64,000 nucleotides of DNA from Pseudomonadota bacterium (GCA_023388965.1 JAEWFF010000032.1:17985-81984), one strand, 5' to 3'; shown: positions 35,712-45,106, counted from the stretch's first letter. The notes: generated by a model not told the origin, from the letters alone. Program-made: numbers and translations.

Positions 35712-36092
35712 ATGACCGCCGAATATCCTCCCCAGCCGCCGGTTCTGACGGGCCTGCGCGGCCGCTGCCCGCGCTGCGGGCAGGGCCATATGTTCCGCGG
35801 CTATATCGCGATCCCGCCGCGCTGCGAGGTCTGCGGACTGGATTTCGCTTTCGCGGATTCAGGCGACGGACCGGCGGTCTTCGTCATCATGATCGCCGGC
35901 GCTCTGGTGCTCGGTTTCGCGCTGTGGCTCGAATTTACCCTCACGCCGCCGTTCTGGGTCCATCTCGTCGTGTCGCTTCCGGTGCTCATCGTGGTGTGCG
36001 GCGGGCTGTTGCGCCTTCTGAAAGGCGTGCTGATCGCGCTGCAATATGCCAACAGGGCGGCCGAAGCGCGGCTTGAGGACAGCCCTCAGTAA
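35712..36092 (+). CDS. DUF983 family protein
   Basis: 126-residue inner-membrane protein of the DUF983 family, often found beside SURF1 in alphaproteobacterial cox loci; function unknown. It has a zinc-ribbon-like N-terminus with two Cys pairs (GRCPRCGQGHMF and PRCEVCGLDF) and two membrane helices (VIMIAGALVLGFALWLEF and VVSLPVLIVVCGGLLRLL). ATG 35712 lies only a few bases after the T-run of the cox terminator, and no ribosome-binding site is visible. It must rely on read-through or a leaderless message. Confidence 0.85.
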   Translation: MTAEYPPQPPVLTGLRGRCPRCGQGHMFRGYIAIPPRCEVCGLDFAFADSGDGPAVFVIMIAGALVLGFALWLEFTLTPPFWVHLVVSLPVLIVVCGGLLRLLKGVLIALQYANRAAEARLEDSPQ

Positions 36093-36161
36093 GTACCCGC
36101 CGTCCCTTATGCCGCAAGGCCGGGGGTTGACGGGCAGGTCCCCGAGGCACACGAAAGCCGC

Positions 36162-36878
36162 ATGCGCGCGCGCTCCTCATCCATCGCCGTCTTCGTTCTT
36201 GCGGCCTGCGCCTTCCTCATCCTGATCGGGCTCGGCACCTGGCAGTTGCAGAGGCTGGCCTGGAAGGAAGATATCGTCGCCCGCGTGACCGAGCGCACGG
36301 CCGCAGCACCCGTGGCGCTGCCCGAGCCTGCCGCCTGGCCCGGGCTCGATCTTTCGGAATGGGAATACCGCCCCGTCACGGTGACCGGCCGCTTCCGCCA
36401 CGATCTCGAAGCGCGGGTCTATACGCTGCTGAGCGATGCCAAGGGGCCCGCCGAGGGGCCGGGCTACTGGATCGTGACGCCGCTGGAGCGCGCCGGCGGT
36501 GGGGCCGTTCTCGTCAATCGCGGCTTCGTTCCGCTCGAAAACCACCAGCCCGCCGCGCGGCCGGAAGGCGAGGTCACGGTGTCCGGCCTCCTGCGGGCGC
36601 CAGAGGAACGCAATATGTTCACGCCCGACGACCGCCCGTCCGAGCGCCTGTTCTATGCCCGCGACCCCGCCGCCGTCGCGGCCGGGCTCGGCATCGCCCT
36701 TGCGCCCTTCAGCGTGGATGCGGCGGCAAGCCCCGCCGCGGGCCTGCCGCAGGGCGGCGAAACCCGCCTTACTTTCCCCAACAGGCACCTGGAATATGCC
36801 CTGACCTGGTACGGGCTGGCGGGAGCGCTGCTGGGCGTCGGCGCGGCCTTTGCGCTGGCGCGCCGCCGCCGCGCCTGA
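36162..36878 (+). CDS. SURF1 family cytochrome oxidase assembly protein
   Basis: Helps insert heme A into subunit I. The 238-residue protein has the two-helix SURF1 layout. The N-terminal helix runs AVFVLAACAFLILIGLGTWQ, followed by QLQRLAWKEDIV. The periplasmic part holds WEYRPVTVTGRFRHD, PGYWIVTPLER and VNRGFVPLEN, and the C-terminal helix follows HLEYALTWYGLAGALL. ATG 36162 is the start. It lies 69 bases after DUF983 and 56 before thrC. Confidence 0.92.
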   Translation: MRARSSSIAVFVLAACAFLILIGLGTWQLQRLAWKEDIVARVTERTAAAPVALPEPAAWPGLDLSEWEYRPVTVTGRFRHDLEARVYTLLSDAKGPAEGPGYWIVTPLERAGGGAVLVNRGFVPLENHQPAARPEGEVTVSGLLRAPEERNMFTPDDRPSERLFYARDPAAVAAGLGIALAPFSVDAAASPAAGLPQGGETRLTFPNRHLEYALTWYGLAGALLGVGAAFALARRRRA

Positions 36879-36934
36879 GCTTGCCCCGGCTGGGCGCGAA
36901 GCCTAGTTTGCCCCAACGTTCTTCAAGGTTGGTC

Positions 36935-38350
36935 ATGAGTCTTTCTTACGTGTCGACGCGGGGCGAAGCCCCGGCGCTCGGTTTTGCCGATGTTCTTCTG
37001 GCGGGTCTTGCCCGTGACGGCGGCCTTTACGTGCCCGCCGAATGGCCGGTTCTGCCCAAAGATACGATCGCGGGCTTTGCCGGCGCGTCCTATGCCGAGG
37101 TGGCTGAAGCGGTCATCGCGCCGTTCGCGAGCGGCGCCTTCCGCAAAGGCGAGTTGAAAGAGATGATCGGCGAGGCCTATGCCACGTTCCGCCATCCGGC
37201 GGTGACGCCTCTGGTGCAGACCGGGCCGAACGAATTCGTGCTCGAACTGTTTCATGGCCCGACGCTCGCCTTCAAGGACGTCGCCATGCAGCTTCTGGCG
37301 CGGCTGATGGACCGGGCTCTGGCGCGGCGCGGCGAGCGCGCGACCATCGTTGCCGCGACGTCCGGCGATACCGGGGGCGCGGCGGTCGAGGCGTTCCGCG
37401 CCTGCGAGCGTGTCGATGTGTTCGTGATGTTCCCGCATGGCCGCGTCTCCGACGTGCAGCGGCGGCAGATGACGACGGTCGATGCGCCCAATGTCCATGC
37501 ACTCGCGGTCGATGGCAATTTCGACGATTGCCAGGCGCTGGTGAAGGCGATGTTCAACGACCACGCTTTCCGCGACCGCCAGCGGCTGGCGGCGGTGAAC
37601 TCGATCAACTGGGCGCGCATCGTCGTGCAGATCGTCTATTATTTCACTGCGGCGGTGGCGCTCGGCGCGCCGCATCGTCCCGTCAGCTTCGTCGTGCCGA
37701 CCGGCAATTTCGGCGATGTGTTCGCCGGCTGGGTCGCAAAGCGCATGGGGCTTCCGGTCGAGCGTCTGGTCGTCGCCACCAATATCAACGACATTCTCGC
37801 CCGGACGTTGGAGACGGGGCGTTACGAAGTGCGCGGCGTGTCGCCGACCGCTTCGCCGAGTATGGACATTCAGGTCTCGTCCAATTTCGAGCGCCTTCTG
37901 TTCGAGGCCGAGGGGCGCAATGCGGACGCTGTGCGCCGCCACATGGCCTCGCTCGCGCAGTCCGGCGCGTTCACGATTTCCGGCGCGCCCATGGCGGCGA
38001 TCCGCGGCGAATTCGATGCCGGCCGCGCCGGCGAGGACGAGACGGCGGCGACAATGCGCCGTTATTACGAACAGACCGGCTATCTGCTCGATCCGCACAC
38101 GGCGGTCGCCATGGCCGTCGGCGCGGAGCAGGGGGGCGATCCGTCCGTGCCGCGCATCGTGCTCGGCACCGCCCATCCGGCGAAATTCCCCGACGCGGTG
38201 AAGGCCGCGACCGGCGTTCACCCGCCGCTGCCGCCCCATGTCGCGGACATCATGGAGCGTCCCGAGCGCGTGACGCGCCTGTCGAACGATCTTGCCGGGA
38301 TTCAGGCGCATATCGCCGCCCATGCGCGCGCGGCGAAGGAAGTGGCATGA
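36935..38350 (+). CDS. thrC: Threonine synthase
   Basis: PLP enzyme converting O-phosphohomoserine to threonine. The 471-residue protein starts MSLSYVSTRGEAPALGF, as in the longer proteobacterial class. The PLP Lys lies in FHGPTLAFKDVAMQLL, followed by VAATSGDTGGAAVEAF and the phosphate-binding VVPTGNFGDVFAGW. AAGG precedes ATG 36935. The stop overlaps the following M16 gene (ATGA), a pairing common in this order. Confidence 0.95.
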   Translation: MSLSYVSTRGEAPALGFADVLLAGLARDGGLYVPAEWPVLPKDTIAGFAGASYAEVAEAVIAPFASGAFRKGELKEMIGEAYATFRHPAVTPLVQTGPNEFVLELFHGPTLAFKDVAMQLLARLMDRALARRGERATIVAATSGDTGGAAVEAFRACERVDVFVMFPHGRVSDVQRRQMTTVDAPNVHALAVDGNFDDCQALVKAMFNDHAFRDRQRLAAVNSINWARIVVQIVYYFTAAVALGAPHRPVSFVVPTGNFGDVFAGWVAKRMGLPVERLVVATNINDILARTLETGRYEVRGVSPTASPSMDIQVSSNFERLLFEAEGRNADAVRRHMASLAQSGAFTISGAPMAAIRGEFDAGRAGEDETAATMRRYYEQTGYLLDPHTAVAMAVGAEQGGDPSVPRIVLGTAHPAKFPDAVKAATGVHPPLPPHVADIMERPERVTRLSNDLAGIQAHIAAHARAAKEVA

Positions 38351-39618
38351 GCGTCGAGGTCACAAAGCTCGCGTCGGGCCTGACCGTCGTCACCGACGAA
38401 ATGCCCGGCATCAATACGGCGGCGGTGTCCGTCATGTTCGGCGCCGGCTCGCGCAGCGAAACCGGGGCTGAGCACGGCCTCGCCCATCTTCTCGAACATA
38501 TGGCGTTCAAGGGAACGACGCGGCGCAATGCGCAGAAGATCGTCGAGGAGATCGAGGAGGTCGGCGGCGATCTCAACGCGTCCACATCTTCCGAGCAGAC
38601 GAGCTATGAGGCGCGCGTGCTCGGCGCGGACGTGCCACTCGCGCTCGACATTCTGGCGGACATCCTGACCGATCCGACCCTGCCGGACGACGAACTCAAG
38701 CGCGAGAAAAGCGTCATCCTTCAGGAGATCGGGGCTGCGGAGGATTCGCCGGACGATCTCGTCTACGAACTCGCGCACGAGACGGGCTTTTCCGGCCAGC
38801 CGATCGGGCGCGCGATTCTGGGCACGCCCGCTTCGGTTATGGCGCTCGATAACGGCGCGATTTCCGGTTTTCTCGGCCGTCATTACACCGCGTCCAATTG
38901 CGTCGTCTCGATCTCGGGTGCGGTGAAGCATCGCGAGGCGGTCAATCGTTCCGAACAGCTATTCGGCGGCCTTGCCGTAGGGACGGCGCCCGATCTGGCG
39001 GACGCGACATGGACGGGCGGCGAGGTCCGCAAGGTCCGCGATCTCGAACAGGCCCATCTCGTGCTCGCCTTTCCGGGTCAGTCGTTCGGCCATCCGGATT
39101 CGCTGGCGCTCCATGTGTTCTCGAATCTGCTCGGCGGCGGAATGTCGTCGCGCCTGTTCCAGGAAATCCGCGAGAAGCGCGGGCTGGTCTATTCGGTCCA
39201 CGCCTTTCACTGGCCGTTCTCCGACACCGGCGTGTTCGGTGTTTACGCCGGAACGGGCGAGGACGATCTCGACGAATTGATGCCGGTCATGCTCGATGAA
39301 TTGTCGGCGGCCGTGCGCAATGCCAGCGAGGAAGAGCTGAACCGCGCCAAGGCGCAGATGCGCATGGCGCTGGAAATGGCGCGCGAGCAGCCGGCGATCC
39401 GCGCCGAGCGCGTGGCCAAGCAGATTCTCATGATTGGCCGCCACGTGCCGACCGCCGAAATCCTCGCCCGGCTCGATGCGATCACCGTCGCGGATGTGCG
39501 GCGCGTCGGGCAGGAGGCGATTTCGGCCATGCCCGCTTTCGCCGCCATCGGTCCCGTCAAGCGCCTGATGCCGTTCGAGCGCATTTCCGAACGGCTCGGA
39601 AAGCCGCTGGCCGCCTGA
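38347..39618 (+). CDS. M16 family zinc metallopeptidase, cytoplasmic processing-peptidase type
   Basis: 423-residue pitrilysin-family protein resembling the beta subunit of mitochondrial processing peptidase. The zinc motif HLLEH lies in EHGLAHLLEHMAFKGT, with the third Glu in REKSVILQEIGAAEDSPDD. The R/Y region reads GGGMSSRLFQEIREKRGLVYS. Unlike the two M16 genes at 18-21 kb it has no signal peptide. It is coupled to thrC by a four-base overlap and is followed by a GNAT gene after two bases. Confidence 0.92.
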   Translation: MSVEVTKLASGLTVVTDEMPGINTAAVSVMFGAGSRSETGAEHGLAHLLEHMAFKGTTRRNAQKIVEEIEEVGGDLNASTSSEQTSYEARVLGADVPLALDILADILTDPTLPDDELKREKSVILQEIGAAEDSPDDLVYELAHETGFSGQPIGRAILGTPASVMALDNGAISGFLGRHYTASNCVVSISGAVKHREAVNRSEQLFGGLAVGTAPDLADATWTGGEVRKVRDLEQAHLVLAFPGQSFGHPDSLALHVFSNLLGGGMSSRLFQEIREKRGLVYSVHAFHWPFSDTGVFGVYAGTGEDDLDELMPVMLDELSAAVRNASEEELNRAKAQMRMALEMAREQPAIRAERVAKQILMIGRHVPTAEILARLDAITVADVRRVGQEAISAMPAFAAIGPVKRLMPFERISERLGKPLAA

Positions 39619-39620
39619 TC

Positions 39621-40205
39621 ATGAGCTTCCTGCGCTCCTTCTCCGAGGAAGATGCACCGGCGGTGCGCGGGGAAGGGGTCTGGCTGAGAGCGCCGCAGAT
39701 CGGCGATTACGAGGATTGGGCGGCGCTGCGCAGCGCCTCGCGCGGCTTTCTCCAGCCCTGGGAGCCGGTCTGGCCGGTGGACGATCTCAGCCGGCCCGCC
39801 TTCCGGCGGCGGCTGCGTCGCTATACCGAGGAGCGCCGCCTCGATAGTGCCCACAGCTTCTTTCTGTTCCGCAACGAGACCCGTGAACTGCTTGGCGGGG
39901 TTACGATTTCCAACATCCGCCGCAGCTGCGCCCAGACCGGCACGGTGGGCTATTGGATGGGCGCGCCCCATGCCGGGAAAGGCTATATGACGGCCGGGCT
40001 CAGGGCATTGATTCCACACGCTTTTAGCGTGCTGAGGCTGCGCCGCCTCGAAGCCGCCTGCCTGCCTGTGAACGAACGCTCGATCCGCCTCCTCGAAAAA
40101 GTCGGCTTTTCCCGGGAAGGCTATGCGCGAGAATATCTGTGCATCGATGGTGTGTGGCAGGATCACCTTCTTTTCGCCCTCCTGAAGAGCGATGCGAGGG
40201 GATGA
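39621..40205 (+). CDS. GNAT family N-acetyltransferase, RimJ/RimL type
   Basis: 194-residue acetyltransferase related to enzymes that acetylate ribosomal protein N-termini. Features are VWLRAPQIGDYEDWAALR, FFLFRNETRELLGGVTISNI, the acetyl-CoA loop WMGAPHAGKGYMTAGLRAL and VNERSIRLLEKVGFSREGYA. The actual substrate is unknown. It starts two bases after the M16 stop and probably belongs to the thrC-M16 transcript. Confidence 0.9.
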   Translation: MSFLRSFSEEDAPAVRGEGVWLRAPQIGDYEDWAALRSASRGFLQPWEPVWPVDDLSRPAFRRRLRRYTEERRLDSAHSFFLFRNETRELLGGVTISNIRRSCAQTGTVGYWMGAPHAGKGYMTAGLRALIPHAFSVLRLRRLEAACLPVNERSIRLLEKVGFSREGYAREYLCIDGVWQDHLLFALLKSDARG

Positions 40206-40290
40206 ACGCCGCCGCTTTGGCGCGCCTTGCCCGCCATGGTGGCGGCGGTTACGGAGATACGGTCGTTCCGGCCGTGGGGGAGTCGGGGTT

Positions 40291-43215
40291 TTGAGTTTCG
40301 TCCGGCCCGTTCTATGCGGGCTTCTGATCCTGTTCAGCGTGATTTTGACCGGCGGCCGGGCCTCGGCGCTGGAACCCGTCGTCGTGCCGCTGGACCGTGG
40401 CGCGGTCGATCTGACGCGCGTGATCGAGCGCTTCACCTCCGAGGGCGACCGCGTGCAGGTGATGACCGCGCCGGCGGCGGACGGCGTCGTGCGCCGCATC
40501 GAGGTGCGCGCCAATACGCCCGGCGCCACCGAATGGGCCGTGTTCGCGCTCACCAATACTTCCGACGAGCAGATCGACCGGCTGCTGGTCGCGCCGCATT
40601 ACCGGCTCGTCGGCTCGGGCGTGATCTGGCCCGACCTCGGCTCGCAGCGCATCGCCGATGTAACGGCGAGCCAGGGCTTCCGCCCCGAACGCGAGGAAGC
40701 GCCCGACACCGACATATTCGTCATTACGCTCGATCCCGGCGCGACGGTGACGTTCGTCGCCGAGCTTGCCTCCTCGAAACTGCCGCAGCTTCATCTGTGG
40801 GAGCCGGATGCCTACACCGCGAGCGTCAACGGCCTGACGCTCTACAAGGGCATCGTGCTCGGCATTGCCGGCCTGCTCGCGCTGATCCTGACCATCGTGT
40901 TCGTGGTGAAGGGCTCGGCCATGTTCCCGGCTTCGGGCGCTCTGGCCTGGGCGGTTCTGGCCTGGCTCGCGATCGATTTCGGCTTCTGGCACAAGATATT
41001 CAATCTCGGTCCCGGCGAGGACCATGTGTACCGGGCAGGCGCCGAGGCCATGCTGGCGGCGACCCTCATCGTCTTCCTCGCCGCCTATCTCAATCTGAAC
41101 CGCTGGCATGTGCGCTTCGGCCATGTCGCGGCGGTCTGGCTGATCGGCATGATGGCGCTGCTCGGCATCGCGCTCATCGATGCGCCGATCGCCGCCGGCA
41201 TTGCGCGCATGTCGCTCGGCCTTGTCGCGGTGATGGGCTTCGGCGTCGTGGTCTGGCTGGCGCTGCACAATTTCGACCGCGCGATCATGCTGATTCCGAG
41301 CTGGTTCCTGCTCGTCGCATGGGTTGCGGCGGCGGGGCTGACGGTTTCCGGCCTGATCGAGAACGATGTCGTCGCGCCCGCTCTGGTCGGCGGGCTGGTC
41401 CTTGTCGTCCTCCTGCTCGGCTTCACCGTCATGCAGCACGCATTCGCGGGCGCGGGGCTCGCCCATGGCCTCGGCTCGGATCTTGAGCGCCGCGCGCTCG
41501 CGATCACCGGCTCCGGGGACATGGTCTGGGACTGGGACGTGACCGCCGACCGCGTGCATGTGACGCCGGAATTCGAGCACATACTCGGGCTCAAGAAGGG
41601 CGATCTGCACGGCCCCGCCGCCGCCTGGCTGGACGTGCTGCATCCCGCGGACCGCGACCGCTTCCGCGCCGCGCTCGACATGATCCTGACCGAGCGCCGT
41701 GGCAAGATTTCCGAACAGTTCCGCTTCCGCGCGCAGGACGGCCATTATCACTGGATGCTGCTGCGCATCCGGCCCGTCGTCGCCGCCCATGGCGAGGTGA
41801 CGCGCTGTGTCGGTACGTTGATCGACATCACCGATTCCAAGGCCGCCGAGGAAAGGCTGCTGCAAAGCGCGATCTACGACAATCTGACCGGCCTGCCGAA
41901 CCGCCAGCTTTTCCTCGACCGCGTCGAGGCCGCTCTGTCCTTCGCCGCGACCGACGAGCGCGCGCGGCCGACCGTCATCGTCATCAATGTCGACGGCTTC
42001 AAGAAGATCAACGATGAGCTCGGCCTCACCGTCGGCGACACGCTGCTGCTTACTCTGGTGCGCCGCCTCGGCCGCCATATCCGCGGGCAGGACATGCTGG
42101 CGCGGCTCGGCGGCGATCAGTTCGGCATCCTGCTGATGTCGGAGCGCGACGGCCCGCGCATCAGCCATTTCGCCGATCTCGTCCGCAAGACCGTATCGAC
42201 GCCGATGATCTTCTCCGGCCGCGAAGTTGTCCTGACATGCTCGATGGGCCTTGCGATGATGGAGCCGCGCACGCCGGTCTCGTGCGAGGATCTCGTGCGC
42301 AATGCCGAGGTCGCGATGTTCCATGCCAAGAGGCTGGGCGGCGACCATATCGAAATCTTCAAGCCGACCATGCGTACGGCCAAGACCGACCGCCTGCTCG
42401 TCGAGGGCGAATTGCGCCGCGCGCTCGAGCGCGAGGAATTGCGCGTTCTCTACCAGCCGATCATCCGTCTCGAAGACCGCTCCATCGTCGGCTTCGAGGC
42501 CATGCTGCGCTGGGAACATCCGCGCTATTCGCGCCGCCCTCCGGCGGAATTCCTGTCGATTGCCGACGAGACGGGCCTGATCGTCGATTTCAGCCTGTTC
42601 GCGCTCGACCGCGCATCGCGCCAGCTTGCGCTCTGGCAGCGGCGCGTGCCGGCCAATCCGCCGCTTTTCGTGACCGTCGGCCTGCCGGGCAAGCAGTTCG
42701 AGCGCGCCGATCTGCTGCAGGACATCAAGACCGTGCTGTCGCGCACGGTCGTCGCGCGGGGCTCGCTGAAGCTCGAAGTGACGGAAAACCTGATCGTCCA
42801 GAATCCGGAGCGCGGCGCCCATGTGCTCGAAAAGCTGCGCGAACTCGGCGTCGGCCTCGCGCTCGACGATTTCGGCTCCGGCCATGGCAGCCTGGCCTAT
42901 CTGCACCGTTTCGCCTTCGACCTCGTGAAGATGGACCGCTCGTTCCTGCGCCAGCCGTCCAAGATGCACCGCGTCGCGGTGCTGCGCTCCATGATCCAGC
43001 TTGGCCGGGAACTCGGGCTCGATGTCGTGGCCGAGGGCGCGGAGACGGATTCGGATGCCGTCGAGCTCTACCATCTCGGCTGCCAGTATGCGCAGGGCGC
43101 GGCCTTCGGCGAGCCGATGACGGCGGAGGAGGCCGAGCGCCTGCTCGGCATCACGGCCGACAATTCCGCGATCTCCTCGGCCCGCCGCGTCGTGATGGGT
43201 GCACTGAGAAGCTGA
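40291..43215 (+). CDS. Membrane GGDEF/EAL protein with PAS domain, degenerate catalytic motifs
   Basis: 974-residue c-di-GMP-related protein. A signal peptide (LILFSVILTGGRASA) leads to a periplasmic sensor (~30-180), seven membrane helices (~185-395, a 7TM-DISM-like layout), a PAS domain (~400-520, DMVWDWDVTADRVHV), GGDEF (~530-690) and EAL (~700-950). The GGDEF site reads GGDQF, while the inhibitory RxxD lies five residues upstream (RGQD). The EAL site is EAM. The metal-binding Asn motif is missing (VTVGLPGKQF), but TEN, DDFGSG, VKMDRSF and AEGAET remain. TTG 40291 follows GGGGGAG; an ATG at 40192 gives an unconvincing N-terminus. Confidence 0.85.
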   Translation: MSFVRPVLCGLLILFSVILTGGRASALEPVVVPLDRGAVDLTRVIERFTSEGDRVQVMTAPAADGVVRRIEVRANTPGATEWAVFALTNTSDEQIDRLLVAPHYRLVGSGVIWPDLGSQRIADVTASQGFRPEREEAPDTDIFVITLDPGATVTFVAELASSKLPQLHLWEPDAYTASVNGLTLYKGIVLGIAGLLALILTIVFVVKGSAMFPASGALAWAVLAWLAIDFGFWHKIFNLGPGEDHVYRAGAEAMLAATLIVFLAAYLNLNRWHVRFGHVAAVWLIGMMALLGIALIDAPIAAGIARMSLGLVAVMGFGVVVWLALHNFDRAIMLIPSWFLLVAWVAAAGLTVSGLIENDVVAPALVGGLVLVVLLLGFTVMQHAFAGAGLAHGLGSDLERRALAITGSGDMVWDWDVTADRVHVTPEFEHILGLKKGDLHGPAAAWLDVLHPADRDRFRAALDMILTERRGKISEQFRFRAQDGHYHWMLLRIRPVVAAHGEVTRCVGTLIDITDSKAAEERLLQSAIYDNLTGLPNRQLFLDRVEAALSFAATDERARPTVIVINVDGFKKINDELGLTVGDTLLLTLVRRLGRHIRGQDMLARLGGDQFGILLMSERDGPRISHFADLVRKTVSTPMIFSGREVVLTCSMGLAMMEPRTPVSCEDLVRNAEVAMFHAKRLGGDHIEIFKPTMRTAKTDRLLVEGELRRALEREELRVLYQPIIRLEDRSIVGFEAMLRWEHPRYSRRPPAEFLSIADETGLIVDFSLFALDRASRQLALWQRRVPANPPLFVTVGLPGKQFERADLLQDIKTVLSRTVVARGSLKLEVTENLIVQNPERGAHVLEKLRELGVGLALDDFGSGHGSLAYLHRFAFDLVKMDRSFLRQPSKMHRVAVLRSMIQLGRELGLDVVAEGAETDSDAVELYHLGCQYAQGAAFGEPMTAEEAERLLGITADNSAISSARRVVMGALRS

Positions 43216-43225
43216 CACTTCTCAG
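43204..43225 (+). other. Perfect hairpin over the stop codon of the GGDEF/EAL gene
   Basis: ctgagaag (43204-43211), loop ctgaca, cttctcag (43218-43225). The loop contains the first two bases of the TGA stop. There is no T-run. It may protect the 3' end of the mRNA. Confidence 0.4.
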
Positions 43226-43438
43226 GAGTGCATTAGAAGCTGATCCCGAGGCGGCTCGGGCGGGCCTGTCAGCCGTCCCGGTCTTATCCTTCTGCCCAAT
43301 GCGGCATCACGCCCGCACAGGGATTAGGCAATTTGTCTTGCCGTTCGCGCTCGGCTCTGCAAAAGACGTGCGCTGTTTCATTTCTGGCTCAATTCAACCG
43401 GGAAGGGAAACAATCGCAATTTATACTTAGACGGGGAT

Positions 43439-44704
43439 ATGATGGCTGACGACAACCTTCTGGATCTCGCACTCGTTCGGCTCGATGAAGCGGCGCAGCA
43501 CCTGAAGATAGATCCGGATGTCGTGGAAAAGCTCAAATATCCGCGCGAGACGACGAAGGCGCGTCTGATGATCCGTATGGACGACGGATCGCGCAAGAGC
43601 TTCCTCGCCTGGCGCTGCCGTTACGACGATACGCGGGGCCCGACCAAGGGGGGCATCCGTTTCCATCCTGATTCAAACGCCGAGGAAGTCGAGGCCCTGG
43701 CGTTCTGGATGACGTTCAAATGCGCCGTGATGAATCTGCCCTATGGCGGCGGCAAGGGCGCGGTGCAGGTCGATCCGCGCAAGCTCTCGAAGAGCGAAGT
43801 CGAGCGGCTGTCGCGCGCCTATGTGCAGGCCTTCGCGAACGTCATGGGTCCGGACCGCGATATCCCCGCGCCCGACGTCTACACCAATTCGATGATCATG
43901 GGCTGGATGGCCGACGAGTACAGCCAGCTTGTCGGGCAGGCGAGCCCGGCCGTCATTACCGGCAAGCCGATCGCGCTCGGCGGCTCGCTCGGTCGTGGCG
44001 ACGCGACCGCGCGCGGCGGCTTCTACCTCGTGCGCGAACTGGCGGCCGATCTCGGCCTGACGCAGATGAGCGTAGCCATTCAGGGCTTCGGCAATGCCGG
44101 CCAGCACATTGCGCGCCTTCTGGCCGGCGACGGCCACAAGATCGTCGCGGTCTCCGATTCCGGCGGCGCGGTGCGTTGCGACGAGGGGCTCGATCTGGAC
44201 CTTCTGTTTGCCGCGAAGGAGCGCGGCGGTTCGGTGGTCGAAACCGCCGGCGGCAACCGCCATCAGCCCATGAGCGCGCTGGATATCGTCGGCGTCGAAT
44301 GCGATCTTCTGGTTCCGGCGGCGCTGGAAAACATGATCCATTGCGACAATGCCGCGACCGTGCAGGCCAAGGTCATTCTGGAACTCGCAAACGGTCCGGT
44401 GACGCCTGAAGCCGACGAAATCCTGAACGACAAGGACGTGATCGTCCTGCCGGACATTCTGGCCAATGCCGGCGGCGTGACCGTCTCCTATTTCGAATGG
44501 GTACAGAACCGTCAGGGCTATTACTGGGACGAGCAGGAAATCCATGTCCGGCTTCGCACGATCATGGAGCGCGAGGGCCGCGCGATCTGGGATCTGGCCT
44601 GCGACAAGAAGGTAAGCGTGCGTACAGCCGCTTACGTCCACGCGCTCGGCCGCCTCGCCGCCGCCATCGAGGCGCACGGCACCCAGCAATATTTCACCAA
44701 CTGA
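43439..44704 (+). CDS. Glu/Leu/Phe/Val family dehydrogenase
   Basis: Oxidative deamination of glutamate or a branched-chain amino acid with NAD(P). The 421-residue protein has the family pattern: RYDDTRGPTKGGIRFHPD, the catalytic Lys in MNLPYGGGKGAVQVDP, then PAPDVYTNSMIMGWMADEY, GGSLGRGDATARGG and the Rossmann VAIQGFGNAGQHIARLL. Which amino acid is used cannot be settled by eye; glutamate is likely. ATG 43439 (or 43442) follows ACGGGG. It is transcribed alone. Confidence 0.9.
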   Translation: MMADDNLLDLALVRLDEAAQHLKIDPDVVEKLKYPRETTKARLMIRMDDGSRKSFLAWRCRYDDTRGPTKGGIRFHPDSNAEEVEALAFWMTFKCAVMNLPYGGGKGAVQVDPRKLSKSEVERLSRAYVQAFANVMGPDRDIPAPDVYTNSMIMGWMADEYSQLVGQASPAVITGKPIALGGSLGRGDATARGGFYLVRELAADLGLTQMSVAIQGFGNAGQHIARLLAGDGHKIVAVSDSGGAVRCDEGLDLDLLFAAKERGGSVVETAGGNRHQPMSALDIVGVECDLLVPAALENMIHCDNAATVQAKVILELANGPVTPEADEILNDKDVIVLPDILANAGGVTVSYFEWVQNRQGYYWDEQEIHVRLRTIMEREGRAIWDLACDKKVSVRTAAYVHALGRLAAAIEAHGTQQYFTN

Positions 44705-44714
44705 TGAAGTGCGG

Positions 44715-44770
44715 CCCTCTCCCGTGGGGAGAGGGTCGACTCGAAGCAAAGCATCGAGCGGGGTGAGGGA
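44715..44770 (+). repeat. Intergenic palindromic repeat, family A, single copy
   Basis: ccctctcccgtggggagaggg, linker tcgactcg, hairpin of gaagcaaagcatc type, cgagcggggtgaggga. First element of a 554-base gap (44705-45258) in which I see only repeats and, at its end, the permease leader. Confidence 0.8.
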
Positions 44771-44790
44771 GGATAATCTTTCCGCAGCCG

Positions 44791-44840
44791 CATGTCCCGG
44801 ACAAGCCGCGCTCGCGCGGCGCGATCCGGGACCCATACGC
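44791..44840 (+). repeat. Intergenic palindromic repeat, family C, partial
   Basis: catgtcccggacaagccgcg, ctcgcgcggc, gatccgggacccatacg: only the first half of the family C unit, with a different apical hairpin. Confidence 0.7.
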
Positions 44841-44894
44841 CCGGTGTCGGCGATAGGTGCCGCAGCGCCAGGAATCACCGACCGGGGGAATCCC

Positions 44895-44934
44895 CATCCT
44901 TCGAGACGGGCCTTCGGCCCTCCTCAGGATGAGG
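44895..44934 (+). repeat. Intergenic palindromic repeat, family B, single copy
   Basis: catccttcgagacgggcc, ttcg, gccctcctcaggatgagg. A right-arm fragment (cctcctcaggacgag) lies at about 45118. Confidence 0.8.
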
Positions 44935-44965
44935 ATCGAGCGTAACGACAGCGGTGTAGCGTGGA

Positions 44966-45025
44966 CCCCTCTCCCGTTCACGGGAGAGGGCCGACTCGAT
45001 GCGGAGCATCGAGCGGGGTGAGGGG
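44966..45025 (+). repeat. Intergenic palindromic repeat, family A, forward member of a pair
   Basis: cccctctcccgttcacggga, gaggg, linker ccgactcg, hairpin atgcggagcat, cgagcggggtgagggg. Confidence 0.85.
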
Positions 45026-45052
45026 AAATTACAAATCCCGGACGCGCCGCTT

Positions 45053-45106
45053 CCCCTCACCCGGCCGCGCTTCGCGCGGGCCGACCTCTCCCGCAGGCGG
45101 GAGAGG
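45053..45106 (-). repeat. Intergenic palindromic repeat, family A, reverse member of a pair
   Basis: cccctcacccgg, hairpin ccgcgcttcgcgcgg, cgacctctcccgcaggcggg, agagg. Inverted partner of 44966-45025 across 27 nt. Confidence 0.85.

Noticed and set aside
40312..43218. 968-codon minus-strand frame opposite the GGDEF/EAL gene
   Set aside because: Arg/Glu/His-rich mirror sequence with no membrane or domain pattern; the plus-strand protein has clear domains.
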